Of a stretch of 12,149 nt of DNA, positions 1 through 5,900 are shown one piece after another. This stretch comes from Patescibacteria group bacterium. Lineage in GTDB: Bacteria; Patescibacteriota; Gracilibacteria; Peribacterales; Peribacteraceae. The notes beneath the pieces were generated by a model. That model saw only the letters and a program-made list of their open reading frames with translations, searched no databases and had not been told where the DNA came from. The position numbers and the translations under genes were made by a program. The stretch's first letter is position 1. Each line of letters starts with the position of its first letter. The DNA is taken from assembly GCA_018818235.1 (NCBI GenBank), contig JAHISE010000120.1, positions 1 through 12,149 of the forward strand, written 5' to 3'.

Positions 1-435
1 TCCCTCATTCATGGAAGCGATCGTATCCACTATCTGACTTGTCGACTGTTTGGAAAGCTGTTTACCACAATCAGTGCAATGTACCTTTCCTGCTTTTGCC
101 CAAAGTAATCTCATGTAATCATAAATTTCCGTAACAGTTCCTACGGTGGACCGTGGATTTCTGGGTGCTGTCTTTTGATCAATCGAAATTGCCGGGCTAA
201 GTCCTTCTATGCTCTCCACTTCGGGTTTTTCCATTTGTGCTATAAATTGTCTGGCGTAAGAACTTAGGCTTTCGACATATCTTCTTTGTCCTTCTGCGAA
301 TATCGTATCAAAAGCAAGGGATGATTTTCCCGATCCCGAGAGGCCTGTAATGACAGTCAACTTGTTGCGAGGAATGTTGACATCAATATTTTTTAGGTTA
401 TGCATTTTTGCGCCTTTGACCTTTATTTCGTCCAT
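1..435 (-). CDS. uvrA: UvrA, excinuclease ABC subunit A (N-terminal 145 residues; truncated by window edge)
   Basis: UvrA is the damage-recognition ATPase of nucleotide excision repair and acts as a dimer with UvrB on DNA. The reverse strand from 435 reads MDEIKVKGAKMHNLKNIDVN, followed by the Walker A motif TGLSGSGKSSLAFDT at about residues 30-44. Next come the UvrA signatures EGQRRYVESLSSYARQF and EGLSPAISIDQK, then NPRSTVGTVTEIYDY, and the start of the first zinc-binding module (CTDCGK). The match to the family N-terminus is continuous and starts at the usual Met, so the ATG at 435-433 is well supported although no Shine-Dalgarno site precedes it. The remaining ~800 residues lie beyond the left edge. 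The upstream leader (436-590) is strongly structured; see the hairpin entries. Confidence 0.97.
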   Translation of the reverse strand, partial: MDEIKVKGAKMHNLKNIDVNIPRNKLTVITGLSGSGKSSLAFDTIFAEGQRRYVESLSSYARQFIAQMEKPEVESIEGLSPAISIDQKTAPRNPRSTVGTVTEIYDYMRLLWAKAGKVHCTDCGKQLSKQSTSQIVDTIASMNEG

Positions 436-449
436 ATAGGGGTTGGTAA

Positions 450-534
450 GTTTATGGTTTCTAGTTTTTCGTTTCTGGTTGTGGAAGTAGCTATATAAAT
501 TGATTTATTGCTTGTATAACGAAAAACCATAAAC
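450..534. repeat. Imperfect inverted repeat between uvrA and the nitronate monooxygenase gene
   Basis: The right arm at 518-534 (AACGAAAAACCATAAAC) is the reverse complement of the left arm at 450-473, except for a 7-nt insertion (TTTCTAG) in the left arm. That gives 17 bp of pairing around a 44-nt AT-rich loop. The arms are made of repeated words (GTTTATGG, CTAGTTT) that recur just outside the arm at 533-548. It is one of several architecturally similar intergenic stem-loops in the window. Confidence 0.6.
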
Positions 535-549
535 TATAAACTAGTAAAC

Positions 550-588
550 AAAAAGAAGCCCGACGCACGGCGCAGGCTCCCAGAGCCT
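550..588 (-). promoter_or_regulatory. Candidate attenuator/terminator hairpins in the uvrA leader
   Basis: Read on the minus strand, 588-574 forms a perfect 6-bp hairpin (AGGCTC, loop TGG, GAGCCT). The 3' arm of that hairpin can instead pair further on: AGCC, 1-nt bulge, GCGC, loop CGT, GCGT, 2-nt bulge, GGCT. This second structure is followed by TCTTTTTG, the shape of an intrinsic terminator. The two structures share the AGCC arm and are mutually exclusive, as in antiterminator/terminator pairs. It lies about 115 nt upstream of the uvrA start. It could instead terminate a small minus-strand RNA arising between 590 and 709. Whether it is used is inference. Confidence 0.4.
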
Positions 589-709
589 AAGCTTACCAAA
601 AAAATCGTCTGCTGTCTAGGGTCTGGGGGAGGTTTTGTTAGGTATTTTACATTTGAATTCTCAATTTTATCCTCTACCATTTCCCTCCTTTGCCCTATTA
701 TTCATTCGT

Positions 710-1954
710 ATGCCTTCTTTAAGAGAACAACTCAGTGTACCCGAGTTCCACAGTGAAGCGCAGAAGCAGGAATATCTCCAGGCATTATTTAATGGAGAAG
801 TGAAAGTACTTATGAGTGGAGGTATGGGTGCAGGGTTTACGGAAGAAAATTTTTGTGGGGCGATGTCAGAAGCGGGGCATATTGGTACGTATTCGGCAGC
901 CATACCTGGGTGGAGATTAGGACAGGAAGCTCAAGAATTTCAAACCGTTGGAAATTTGAGAGAAAGAAATGCAGAAGCAATTGAAAGAGCAAGCAATTAC
1001 CTTCGTGAAAGATATGAGTTTGCAGTAAAAAATTCAAATTTTATGGAATTGCTTCCATCATATAAGCAATCACGAGGTGAAGTTGTTAGAAACGGTGCAT
1101 TTGACATATTGAGTGTTGGTGCGGGGATGGATTCAGAGTTACCTGCAGATATGGCGGAGGCAAATGCTGAACTACAAAAAGAAGAGCCAAAAAGAACATT
1201 ACGTTATATGCCAATAGTATCTTCTGTTTTGGCTGCAAAGATCTATCACAAAAAATATGCAAACAGTGGTAATAGTCCTGATTCATTAAGGCCACCGGAC
1301 GGTTACTACCTCGAATTGCCAATAGATAAGCGTGGCAATACAGCCGGGGGGCATTTGGGCGCGAAAAAAACTAAAGATCCAAATCCTGATGATTTTGATC
1401 CGGAAGTAATACTTGCAGGAATCAGAAAATTTGATGAGACAAGTCCGGTTATTCTTGCCGGAGGGATTGCATACAGAGATCAAATTAAGGCAGCGCTTGA
1501 TATGGGATTTGCCGGTGTAAGTATGGGTACTCGTTATCTGTTGACTCAAGAATCAGGAATGTCTAATGAGCGGATTAAAGATATGTATTTGAATCCTGAT
1601 GTTGGAATGTTGCTTGATCAGAACAGTCCGACAGGATATTGGTCAAGCAGGTTGGATGTTCCTCATACGGAGCGCACTATAGAATTAATCAGGGAAGCAA
1701 TTGGTGGTTGTGTGGATTGTGTTGGTGACATTTGCGAATTCAGGTCAAATTGGAAAGATACAGAAGATACTCACTATTGCATCTACAGGGATTTGATTAA
1801 AGCTAGACTTGGAAAAGAAGTGGGTATCTATTTCTCAGGAGGTCAGATTATTGTTATGCGTCATGATGATCGTTATAGAAACGATGGACAGATATATATT
1901 CCTACAGTGGAGGAGATAACTGAGTATTCATTAACACATGATGCTCCTGAATAA
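710..1954 (+). CDS. NAD(P)H-dependent flavin oxidoreductase / nitronate monooxygenase family protein
   Basis: This is a TIM-barrel FMN enzyme of the nitronate monooxygenase / 2-nitropropane dioxygenase family, which oxidises alkyl nitronates or related substrates. The N-terminal MSGGMGAGFT followed by GAMSEAGHIGTYSAA matches the family's usual QGGMG(V)G…AEAGGIGTISAA strand-loop. AGGHLGA is the FMN/substrate loop, and PVILAGGIAYRDQIKAALDMGFAGVSMGTRYLL is the phosphate-binding end of the barrel. The C-terminal ~130 residues (GGCVDCVGDIC and the following DTHYC segment) form an extension with several Cys. At 414 residues it is longer than the common ~320-350. The frame is open from a TTG at 635, but those extra 25 residues look like translated leader, so I chose ATG 710. 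A GGGGGAGG at 625-632 is not suitably spaced for any ATG. The physiological substrate cannot be told from sequence. It stands alone between divergent or convergent genes. Confidence 0.82.
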   Translation: MPSLREQLSVPEFHSEAQKQEYLQALFNGEVKVLMSGGMGAGFTEENFCGAMSEAGHIGTYSAAIPGWRLGQEAQEFQTVGNLRERNAEAIERASNYLRERYEFAVKNSNFMELLPSYKQSRGEVVRNGAFDILSVGAGMDSELPADMAEANAELQKEEPKRTLRYMPIVSSVLAAKIYHKKYANSGNSPDSLRPPDGYYLELPIDKRGNTAGGHLGAKKTKDPNPDDFDPEVILAGIRKFDETSPVILAGGIAYRDQIKAALDMGFAGVSMGTRYLLTQESGMSNERIKDMYLNPDVGMLLDQNSPTGYWSSRLDVPHTERTIELIREAIGGCVDCVGDICEFRSNWKDTEDTHYCIYRDLIKARLGKEVGIYFSGGQIIVMRHDDRYRNDGQIYIPTVEEITEYSLTHDAPE

Positions 1955-1966
1955 TATTTGGTTGTT

Positions 1967-2080
1967 CTATTTCTTATTCTGATGCCTATATTTTCTGTCT
2001 GCGTAATACACTATGGACATTGCGACTGCGAACAATCCCATAATGATGTAGAAAGATGCGTAAATAATGTCGAATTTCAT
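1967..2080 (-). CDS. Small single-pass membrane protein (37 aa), unknown
   Basis: This short minus-strand ORF (ATG at 2080, TAG at 1967) encodes a 37-residue peptide. It has a short polar N-terminus (MKFDIIYAS), one hydrophobic segment of about 20 residues (FYIIMGLFAVAMSIVYY) and a positively charged C-terminal tail (ADRKYRHQNKK). The positive-inside rule suggests N-out/C-in topology. It starts 5 nt after the stop of the 59-residue ORF on the same strand, which suggests co-transcription. It converges with the nitronate monooxygenase gene, with 12 nt between the stops. No Shine-Dalgarno site is seen, as for most genes here. I do not recognise a family. The coding assignment rests on amino-acid composition, topology and spacing only. 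Confidence 0.45.
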   Translation of the reverse strand: MKFDIIYASFYIIMGLFAVAMSIVYYADRKYRHQNKK

Positions 2081-2085
2081 GATTA

Positions 2086-2265
2086 TTAACGGGTAAAGGC
2101 AAAACTAAGTATCCATAAACAAATTGTAGAAAGCAAGCCGAATATGGCCATTAAGAATGATGCTTCTCTGTAGAAAAATGGTATAAATAATCCTATTGCG
2201 CATACTTCGCCAGCGGTAAGGCAGATATCAGATAGCCTATTATATTGTGTATAAGAAAGTATCAA
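2086..2265 (-). CDS. Small two-pass membrane protein (59 aa), unknown
   Basis: This minus-strand open frame runs from a TTG at 2265 (the first in-frame start-like codon after an upstream TAG) to a TAA at 2086. After a polar N-terminus of about 18 residues (ILSYTQYNRLSDICLTAGE) come two hydrophobic segments split by a charged turn: VCAIGLFIPFF, then YREASF, then LMAIFGLLSTICLWILSFAF. It ends in TR. The composition is that of a helical-hairpin membrane peptide, not random translation. The start is uncertain: TTG is non-canonical and the true N-terminus may be further in. It lies directly upstream of the 37-residue membrane ORF on the same strand, so the two may be a translationally coupled pair. 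No family is recognised. Confidence 0.35.
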   Translation of the reverse strand: MILSYTQYNRLSDICLTAGEVCAIGLFIPFFYREASFLMAIFGLLSTICLWILSFAFTR

Positions 2266-2373
2266 GGTGGACTATGTTACACCTTGTTAATTTGGAGTCA
2301 ACTCTAATTATTGGATGTGTAAATTTTCACTAAATTCGTATTATGCTAAATAAATTCATAGTATTATTATCAG

Positions 2374-3675
2374 GTGTTCACAGGAATAATAGAATCTATG
2401 GCAGAGGTTAAAGAGCGCACTGCGGATCAGCTTATTGTTGAATGTCCTGCGGAATTTGATGATATTAAAATTGGAACAAGTATTTGTGTTTCGGGGGTTT
2501 GTTTGAGTGTTGCCGACCTCACCCCCTTACCCCCCTCTTCCTTGTCTTCCCTTTTCCCCCAACCCCCCTCTCCCGAGGGTTCCCTCTCCCCCCAACCCCC
2601 CTCTCCCCGTGGGAGAGGGGGGCTTTCTCTGGTTTTTGATGTAGTTGAGGAGACATGGAATAAATCTAAGTTTGGATCACTTGAAATTGGAGACAAAGTT
2701 AATTTGGAAAGGGCAATGAAATATGGAGATCGGTTTGAGGGGCATGTTGTGCAGGGGCACTGTGAGGGGGTTGGGGTTGTTGCTCTCTCCAACTTGTCTT
2801 CCCTCTCCCTCCAGTCTCTCTCTCCCGAAGTCTCCCACTCCCCCCAGTCTCTCTCTCCCGAAGTCTCCCTCTCCCCCCAACCCCCCTCTCCCACGGGGAG
2901 AGGGGGGCTTTGCAATGCAGTAGATTGGAAGGAGCATTTTGCTAAGAAAAAAACAGGCAATATTATTCTCAAGAGAGCTCGTGAAATGAGAAAAGATTCA
3001 ACAGGAGCAGAAGAAGTGTTATGGAAAGTTTTAAGAGGTCAACAAATAAATGGTGTTAAATTCAGAAGACAACATCCTATTGGAATGTTCATTCTTGATT
3101 TTTATTGTCATCAAGCAAAGTTGGGGATTGAAATCGATGGGAGCATTCATGATAATAAAGAGCAGGAAATATATGATCGAGATCGTGAATTGGTATTACT
3201 TGAAAATCGTGAGGTGCACATTATTCGTTTTAGTAATGATGAAATATTTAATAATTTAAAATGGGTAATAACCCAGATTGAGCGTGCAATAACAGAGCTC
3301 CCCTCTCCCCTCGGGAGAGGGGCCAGGGGAGAGGGGTTACAAGGGAGAGGAACTGAGGGAGAGGGGCTACAAGGGAGAGGAGCTGAGGGAGAGGGGATGG
3401 GGGAGAGGGAAATAGAAGAAAAACAACCAAAAAATACATCTTTAACAATATCTATCCCAAATTCACTAATAAAAAATATTCACCACAAAGGCTCCATCTC
3501 CCTTGATGGAGTTTCACTTACTGTTGCGTCAATAAAAGATAATCTGGTTACAGTAGCACTGATTCCACTTACTTTGAAAAACACGACGTTAGGTTTATTA
3601 AAGGAGGGGGATCAAGTGAACATTGAAACAGATGTATTAGTTCGTAATCCCAATCTTTTACTTCAAGAAGTATGA
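2374..3675 (+). CDS. ribE: Riboflavin synthase (alpha chain) with two in-frame insertions, one holding a DUF559 endonuclease domain
   Basis: Riboflavin synthase (EC 2.5.1.9) dismutates two 6,7-dimethyl-8-ribityllumazines to riboflavin. The GTG start at 2374 gives MFTGIIE, the canonical N-terminus. First lumazine-binding barrel: GTSICVSGVCLSVAD (residues ~34-48), then VFDVVEETWNKS and GDKVNLERAMKYGDRFEGHVVQGH (to ~129). Second barrel: SLTISIPNSL, GSISLDGVSLTVASI, LIPLTLKNTTLG and GDQVNIETDVLVR. The family is usually ~200 residues; this is 433. The excess is a Pro/Ser-rich insert at ~48-84 and a large insert at ~139-350 that includes a DUF559 domain (~185-306: FRRQHPIGMFILDFYC, KLGIEIDGSIHD). 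Both sit in loops and keep frame, so a functional enzyme with passenger loops is plausible but unproven. The stop overlaps the ribH start as ATGA. No FMN riboswitch is seen upstream. Confidence 0.9.
   Translation: MFTGIIESMAEVKERTADQLIVECPAEFDDIKIGTSICVSGVCLSVADLTPLPPSSLSSLFPQPPSPEGSLSPQPPSPRGRGGLSLVFDVVEETWNKSKFGSLEIGDKVNLERAMKYGDRFEGHVVQGHCEGVGVVALSNLSSLSLQSLSPEVSHSPQSLSPEVSLSPQPPSPTGRGGLCNAVDWKEHFAKKKTGNIILKRAREMRKDSTGAEEVLWKVLRGQQINGVKFRRQHPIGMFILDFYCHQAKLGIEIDGSIHDNKEQEIYDRDRELVLLENREVHIIRFSNDEIFNNLKWVITQIERAITELPSPLGRGARGEGLQGRGTEGEGLQGRGAEGEGMGEREIEEKQPKNTSLTISIPNSLIKNIHHKGSISLDGVSLTVASIKDNLVTVALIPLTLKNTTLGLLKEGDQVNIETDVLVRNPNLLLQEV
2513..2626 (+). mobile_element. Small palindromic in-frame insertion in ribE (insert 1)
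   Basis: This GC-rich insertion splits the first lumazine-binding domain between CLSVAD and LVFDVVEE. Its left end, CCGACCTCACCCCC (2513-2526), is identical to the left terminal repeat of the element at 11837. Near the right end is a perfect 12-bp palindrome (2596-2607 with 2611-2622, loop CGT) built of CCCCCCTCTCCC. It translates to a Pro/Ser-rich stretch of about 36 residues, and the frame is maintained. The exact boundaries are estimates, because target duplications are not obvious. Confidence 0.65.
2596..2622. repeat. Perfect 12-bp palindrome, loop CGT (insert 1)
   Basis: The arms are CCCCCCTCTCCC and GGGAGAGGGGGG around a 3-nt loop. The same arms occur at 2881-2907 with the reverse-complement loop ACG, and shorter or variant versions occur at 3300-3322 and 11853-11878. 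Confidence 0.85.
2811..2876 (+). repeat. Two 33-nt tandem repeats in ribE insert 2
   Basis: The units at 2811-2843 and 2844-2876 differ at a single base (CCCACTCCCC against CCCTCTCCCC). Each encodes 11 residues, so copy-number change keeps the ribE frame. They lie directly before the palindrome at 2881-2907. Confidence 0.85.
2881..2907. repeat. Perfect 12-bp palindrome, loop ACG (insert 2, left)
   Basis: It has identical arms to the palindrome at 2596-2622, but its loop is the reverse complement, so the unit appears in the opposite orientation. It precedes the DUF559 domain. Confidence 0.85.
3300..3390. repeat. 10-bp palindrome plus two 30-nt tandem repeats (insert 2, right)
   Basis: The arms CCCCTCTCCC and GGGAGAGGGG (3300-3309, 3313-3322) surround the loop CTC. 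Two 30-nt units follow (3331-3360 and 3361-3390), with two differences, each translating to a GEGLQGRG(T/A)E decapeptide. The GRGARGEG-type reading commonly accompanies DUF559 ORFs in other genomes (recollection of the family, not tested here). Confidence 0.8.
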
Positions 3676-4139
3676 AGCACGCATTGTCAGAAATTGAGCT
3701 TACGAAAATATCTGATTCGGATCTTCGTATCGGTATTGTTCATTCTTCCTATTATAAAGAGGAGGTTGGGAAAATGATTTCTTCCGCAAAGGATGCTTTG
3801 GTTGATTCCGGAATTAAAGAATCAAATATAACTGAATATCCGGTTGTGGGAGCTTTCGAAATTCCATTGATTGGTTCAGCCCTTGCAGATGCAAAAAAGG
3901 TGGATGCTCTGATAGGTTTTGGAGTAGTTGTTCAAGGTGAAACTCAGCATGCTCAGGCAATTGTTGCAGAAGCTGCCAGAGGTATGATGGATGTTCAGAC
4001 ACAAAAAGGGATTCCTTTCGCTTTCGAGATTCTTCATGTTGATTCGTTGGATCAGGCGAGGGAAAGGGTTGAGGTTAAGGGGAGGGAGGCGGCGGTGGCG
4101 GTGTTGAGCTCGTTAAATGTAATTAATGCAGTGATGTAA
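3672..4139 (+). CDS. ribH: 6,7-dimethyl-8-ribityllumazine synthase (riboflavin synthase beta chain)
   Basis: RibH (EC 2.5.1.78) condenses 5-amino-6-ribitylamino-uracil with 3,4-dihydroxy-2-butanone-4-phosphate to lumazine, the substrate of riboflavin synthase. At 155 residues it is the usual size. Seen in sequence: RIGIVHSSYYKEEVGKM (N-terminal strand/helix, ~19-35), PVVGAFEIPL (~57-66; family GAFEIP), and IGFGVVVQGETQHAQAIVAEAARGMMDVQ (~81-109). The His of GETQH is at the catalytic/phosphate-loop position. IPFAFEILHVDSLDQARER follows. The usual (R/K)G.T.H loop is present as QGETQH, a mild departure. The ATG overlaps the ribE TGA (ATGA), which implies translational coupling and one operon. 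The gene ends 1 nt before an inverted repeat that may end transcription. Confidence 0.93.
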   Translation: MKHALSEIELTKISDSDLRIGIVHSSYYKEEVGKMISSAKDALVDSGIKESNITEYPVVGAFEIPLIGSALADAKKVDALIGFGVVVQGETQHAQAIVAEAARGMMDVQTQKGIPFAFEILHVDSLDQARERVEVKGREAAVAVLSSLNVINAVM

Positions 4140-4140
4140 T

Positions 4141-4232
4141 GGAATACTGGATTACTGGAATATTGGTCTAAAGTGTTACAGATTTTCTACATGTTCTTTT
4201 TAAGCTCCAATATTCCAATACTCTATTATTCC
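4141..4232. repeat. Imperfect inverted repeat / possible terminator after ribH
   Basis: The left arm is 4141-4166 and the right arm 4207-4232. The inner 11 bp (TGGAATATTGG, 4156-4166, with CCAATATTCCA, 4207-4217) pair perfectly, and the outer parts pair imperfectly. Each arm is built from TGGAATA(C/T)TGG-like words. It starts 1 nt after the ribH stop. There is no clean T-run, so it may be a 3'-end stabilising stem rather than a classical terminator. Confidence 0.55.
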
Positions 4233-4243
4233 AATTTTGCAAC

Positions 4244-4273
4244 TTGCGGTTTTAACTTGCAAGGATGTAGAAT
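4244..4273 (+). promoter_or_regulatory. Candidate sigma-70-type promoter of the SLH/PPC gene
   Basis: TTGCGG (4244-4249), an 18-nt spacer and TAGAAT (4268-4273) would start transcription near 4280, about 20 nt before the ATG at 4301. No Shine-Dalgarno site is seen in that leader. The call rests on consensus similarity only. Confidence 0.35.
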
Positions 4274-4300
4274 ACGAAGAACCCTTGCCCCTTCATACAT

Positions 4301-5662
4301 ATGCGTAACTTATTTACAACTCTTACTACTGTTGCTCTGCTTTTGCAGGGTAGCCCGATTGCGTTTGCCGAAATATTTCCTGATGTTCCCGACGGATATA
4401 TTTATCAGGATCCGATAGAGGCACTTGTGGCTGCGCAGGTGATTAATGGAAATCCTGATGGTACATTTGATCCCGAGCGCGGAGTAAATCGTGCTGAGAT
4501 GCTTAAGATGCTTTATAAGGCAAAGGGCAAGACTCCGGATGCTGCAAGCAAGAATTGTTTTCCAGATGTGGATGCGGGCAGTTGGTATGAATCGTTTGTG
4601 TGTGACGCGGCTGCAAATCGTTTTGTACAGGGATATTCTGACGGGACATTCAGACCAGCCACTCTTGTAAATCGTGTTGAGGCAATAAAAATGATTGCAG
4701 AAGTTTTTGGAATTAACATTTTGGATATCACCGAAGAAAACAGAGACATAATTAAGTTTGTGGATGTATCCACTGCTTCATGGTATACAAAATATCTGTA
4801 TTCGGCATTCGAGATGGGGATTTTGCCAATTCAAGGACAAGTAGGAGCAAGGTTTTATCCTGACTGGCCTTTGCTAAGAGGTGAGGCTGCAGCGTATATC
4901 TATAATTCTTTGCATATTCAGCCCCATGAAGAGCGGGAGGATCCGGAAGATCAATTGGGCAATGATGAGGATTTGGATGGTCAACCGGATGCAACTGCGG
5001 ATGATGATGTTCAGGATGAAGAACCGGATGCCGGAATTCAGGTTCTTGATTTTCCATTTAATGTCAGTGGAAAATTTGCGGGAAAGAAAGTTAAGGCTTA
5101 TAAGTTTTCACTTGTTACTTCAAAAGTGGTTTCGATTGTCACATCACTACAATCGGGGCAATCAGGTAAATTAAGTTGCAGATTGTATAAGATGAAGGAC
5201 AGTGGATTTTCCACTGAATATTATTTGGGGTACCAGACAGGAACAAAATGCTATCTTCTTGCTGCGCTTAATCCCGGAGAATATCAACTCGAAATTCAAC
5301 CCACAGTAAATGACACAACTTATGATATTGTTTCGGAAGAAACAACCGGAGACGGCAATGACGGATTCAGTCAGGCAAAGCCGTTTACAATCGGACTTAC
5401 AAAAACCGACGTGCTGGGTGCAAATGATCTGCAGGATTGGTACAAGTTCTCGTTAAGTTCCGAAAAGAATTTGTGGTTGGATGCATCCGATTCCGCAGAG
5501 ATCACGTGCATTATTTATGCTATGGATGATGTGGACCTCTACGGTTTCTCCGGACCGCAGTGTAACCAGAGCTACACATATCCGGAAGGGACTTACTATA
5601 TTTCCATTGGCAGAAAGGCGCCGAGGGCGTCGACGCAGACGTATACGATACAGTTGAGGTAG
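4301..5662 (+). CDS. Secreted SLH-domain surface protein with two C-terminal PPC-like beta domains
   Basis: This is a probable cell-envelope protein. The N-terminus (MRNLFTTLTTVALLLQGSPIAFA|E) is a signal peptide with an Ala-x-Ala cleavage site at ~23. Three S-layer homology domains follow: ~25-75 (FPDVPDGYIYQDPIEALVAA…GNPDGTFDPERGVNRAEMLKML), ~86-140 (CFPDVDAGSWYESFVCDAA…GYSDGTFRPATLVNRVEAIKMI) and ~150-205 (FVDVSTASWYTKYLYSAFE…LLRGEAAAYIYN). An acidic linker (~208-243) rich in Asp/Glu leads to two ~100-residue beta-rich repeats with the pattern of bacterial pre-peptidase C-terminal domains: KVKAYKFSL…LNPGEYQLEI, and DLQDWYKFSL…YPEGTYYISIG. SLH domains classically bind secondary cell-wall polymers; the ligand here is unknown. 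The gene interrupts the rib gene order (ribE-ribH / ribBA) on the same strand and probably has its own promoter. Confidence 0.82.
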   Translation: MRNLFTTLTTVALLLQGSPIAFAEIFPDVPDGYIYQDPIEALVAAQVINGNPDGTFDPERGVNRAEMLKMLYKAKGKTPDAASKNCFPDVDAGSWYESFVCDAAANRFVQGYSDGTFRPATLVNRVEAIKMIAEVFGINILDITEENRDIIKFVDVSTASWYTKYLYSAFEMGILPIQGQVGARFYPDWPLLRGEAAAYIYNSLHIQPHEEREDPEDQLGNDEDLDGQPDATADDDVQDEEPDAGIQVLDFPFNVSGKFAGKKVKAYKFSLVTSKVVSIVTSLQSGQSGKLSCRLYKMKDSGFSTEYYLGYQTGTKCYLLAALNPGEYQLEIQPTVNDTTYDIVSEETTGDGNDGFSQAKPFTIGLTKTDVLGANDLQDWYKFSLSSEKNLWLDASDSAEITCIIYAMDDVDLYGFSGPQCNQSYTYPEGTYYISIGRKAPRASTQTYTIQLR

Positions 5663-5743
5663 GTGTGAGTTGATGAAGATTTGAGGGTCAGTTGTATCAT
5701 TGTAGTTATAATTAATAGGAGTGTTGGGAGTCGCTGGTCTCTG

Positions 5744-5799
5744 GTCACTGGTCGCAAGCAACACTTGCATGGTTTGATTAGTGACTAGTGACCAGTGAC
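5744..5799. repeat. Intergenic stem-loop between the SLH/PPC gene and ribBA
   Basis: GTCACTGGTC (5744-5753) pairs perfectly with GACCAGTGAC (5790-5799). Inside is a second 5-bp stem (GCAAG 5754-5758 with CTTGC 5764-5768). Flanking copies of the words CTGGTC and GTGACTAG allow alternative registers. The architecture is the same as the other word-repeat stem-loops, but the sequence is different. The rest of the 5663-5900 gap shows no gene. Confidence 0.55.
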
Positions 5800-5885
5800 T
5801 ATAATATATCATTTTATTGCATCAATACTGGTTTCATTTGACCCTCAAAACCTCTATAAATTCTATTTCTTTATTTATTATTATG

Positions 5886-5891
5886 TATAAT
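5886..5891 (+). promoter_or_regulatory. Consensus -10 box (TATAAT) for a near-leaderless ribBA transcript
   Basis: TATAAT is a perfect -10 hexamer that ends 9 nt before the ATG at 5901, so transcription would start at about 5898 and leave almost no leader. No convincing -35 box was found. The hexamer overlaps an alternative in-frame ATG at 5883, which argues for the 5901 start. Confidence 0.4.
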
Positions 5892-5900
5892 TACACCTCT

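Larger units (their letters stand above)
2783..3411 (+). mobile_element. Large in-frame insertion in ribE: palindromic repeats flanking a DUF559 endonuclease domain (insert 2)
   Basis: About 630 nt are inserted in the loop after the motif GHVVQGHCEGVGVVAL of the second lumazine-binding barrel. Left part: two 33-nt tandem repeats (2811-2843, 2844-2876), then a perfect 12-bp palindrome (2881-2892 with 2896-2907, loop ACG). Middle (~2926-3291): a DUF559-family domain, related to Vsr / PD-(D/E)XK nucleases. Its signatures are ILKRAREMRKDSTGAEEVLW, KFRRQHPIGMFILDFYC, and KLGIEIDG with the expected Asp and Glu-x-Asp residues. Right part: a perfect 10-bp palindrome (3300-3309 with 3313-3322), then two 30-nt tandem repeats (3331-3360, 3361-3390). 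All repeat units are multiples of three and the whole insert is open. The word CAGAGCTCCCCTCTCC at 3293-3308 recurs in the element at 11837-12071. Confidence 0.75.

Noticed and set aside
557..709. tmRNA, SRP or RNase P RNA gene on the minus strand
   Set aside because: The hairpin-plus-T-run suggested an RNA end, but no conserved core motif of these RNAs could be found.
635..709. Longer N-terminus of the nitronate monooxygenase from TTG 635
   Set aside because: The extra residues are hydrophobic and unlike the family; the nearby GGAGG is only 2 nt from that TTG.
2275..2373. FMN riboswitch upstream of ribE
   Set aside because: None of the conserved RFN-element blocks are seen; the region is AT-rich and unstructured.
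2427..2972. Minus-strand Gly/Glu/Arg-rich open frames antisense to ribE
   Set aside because: They come from the low-complexity palindromic DNA and overlap well-conserved riboflavin synthase sequence on the other strand.
2811..3390. CRISPR array
   Set aside because: The 33- and 30-nt repeats are directly tandem without spacers and lie inside a coding frame.
5817..5900. N-terminal extension of RibBA from TTG 5817
   Set aside because: The added residues do not resemble RibB and would include the probable -10 promoter box.
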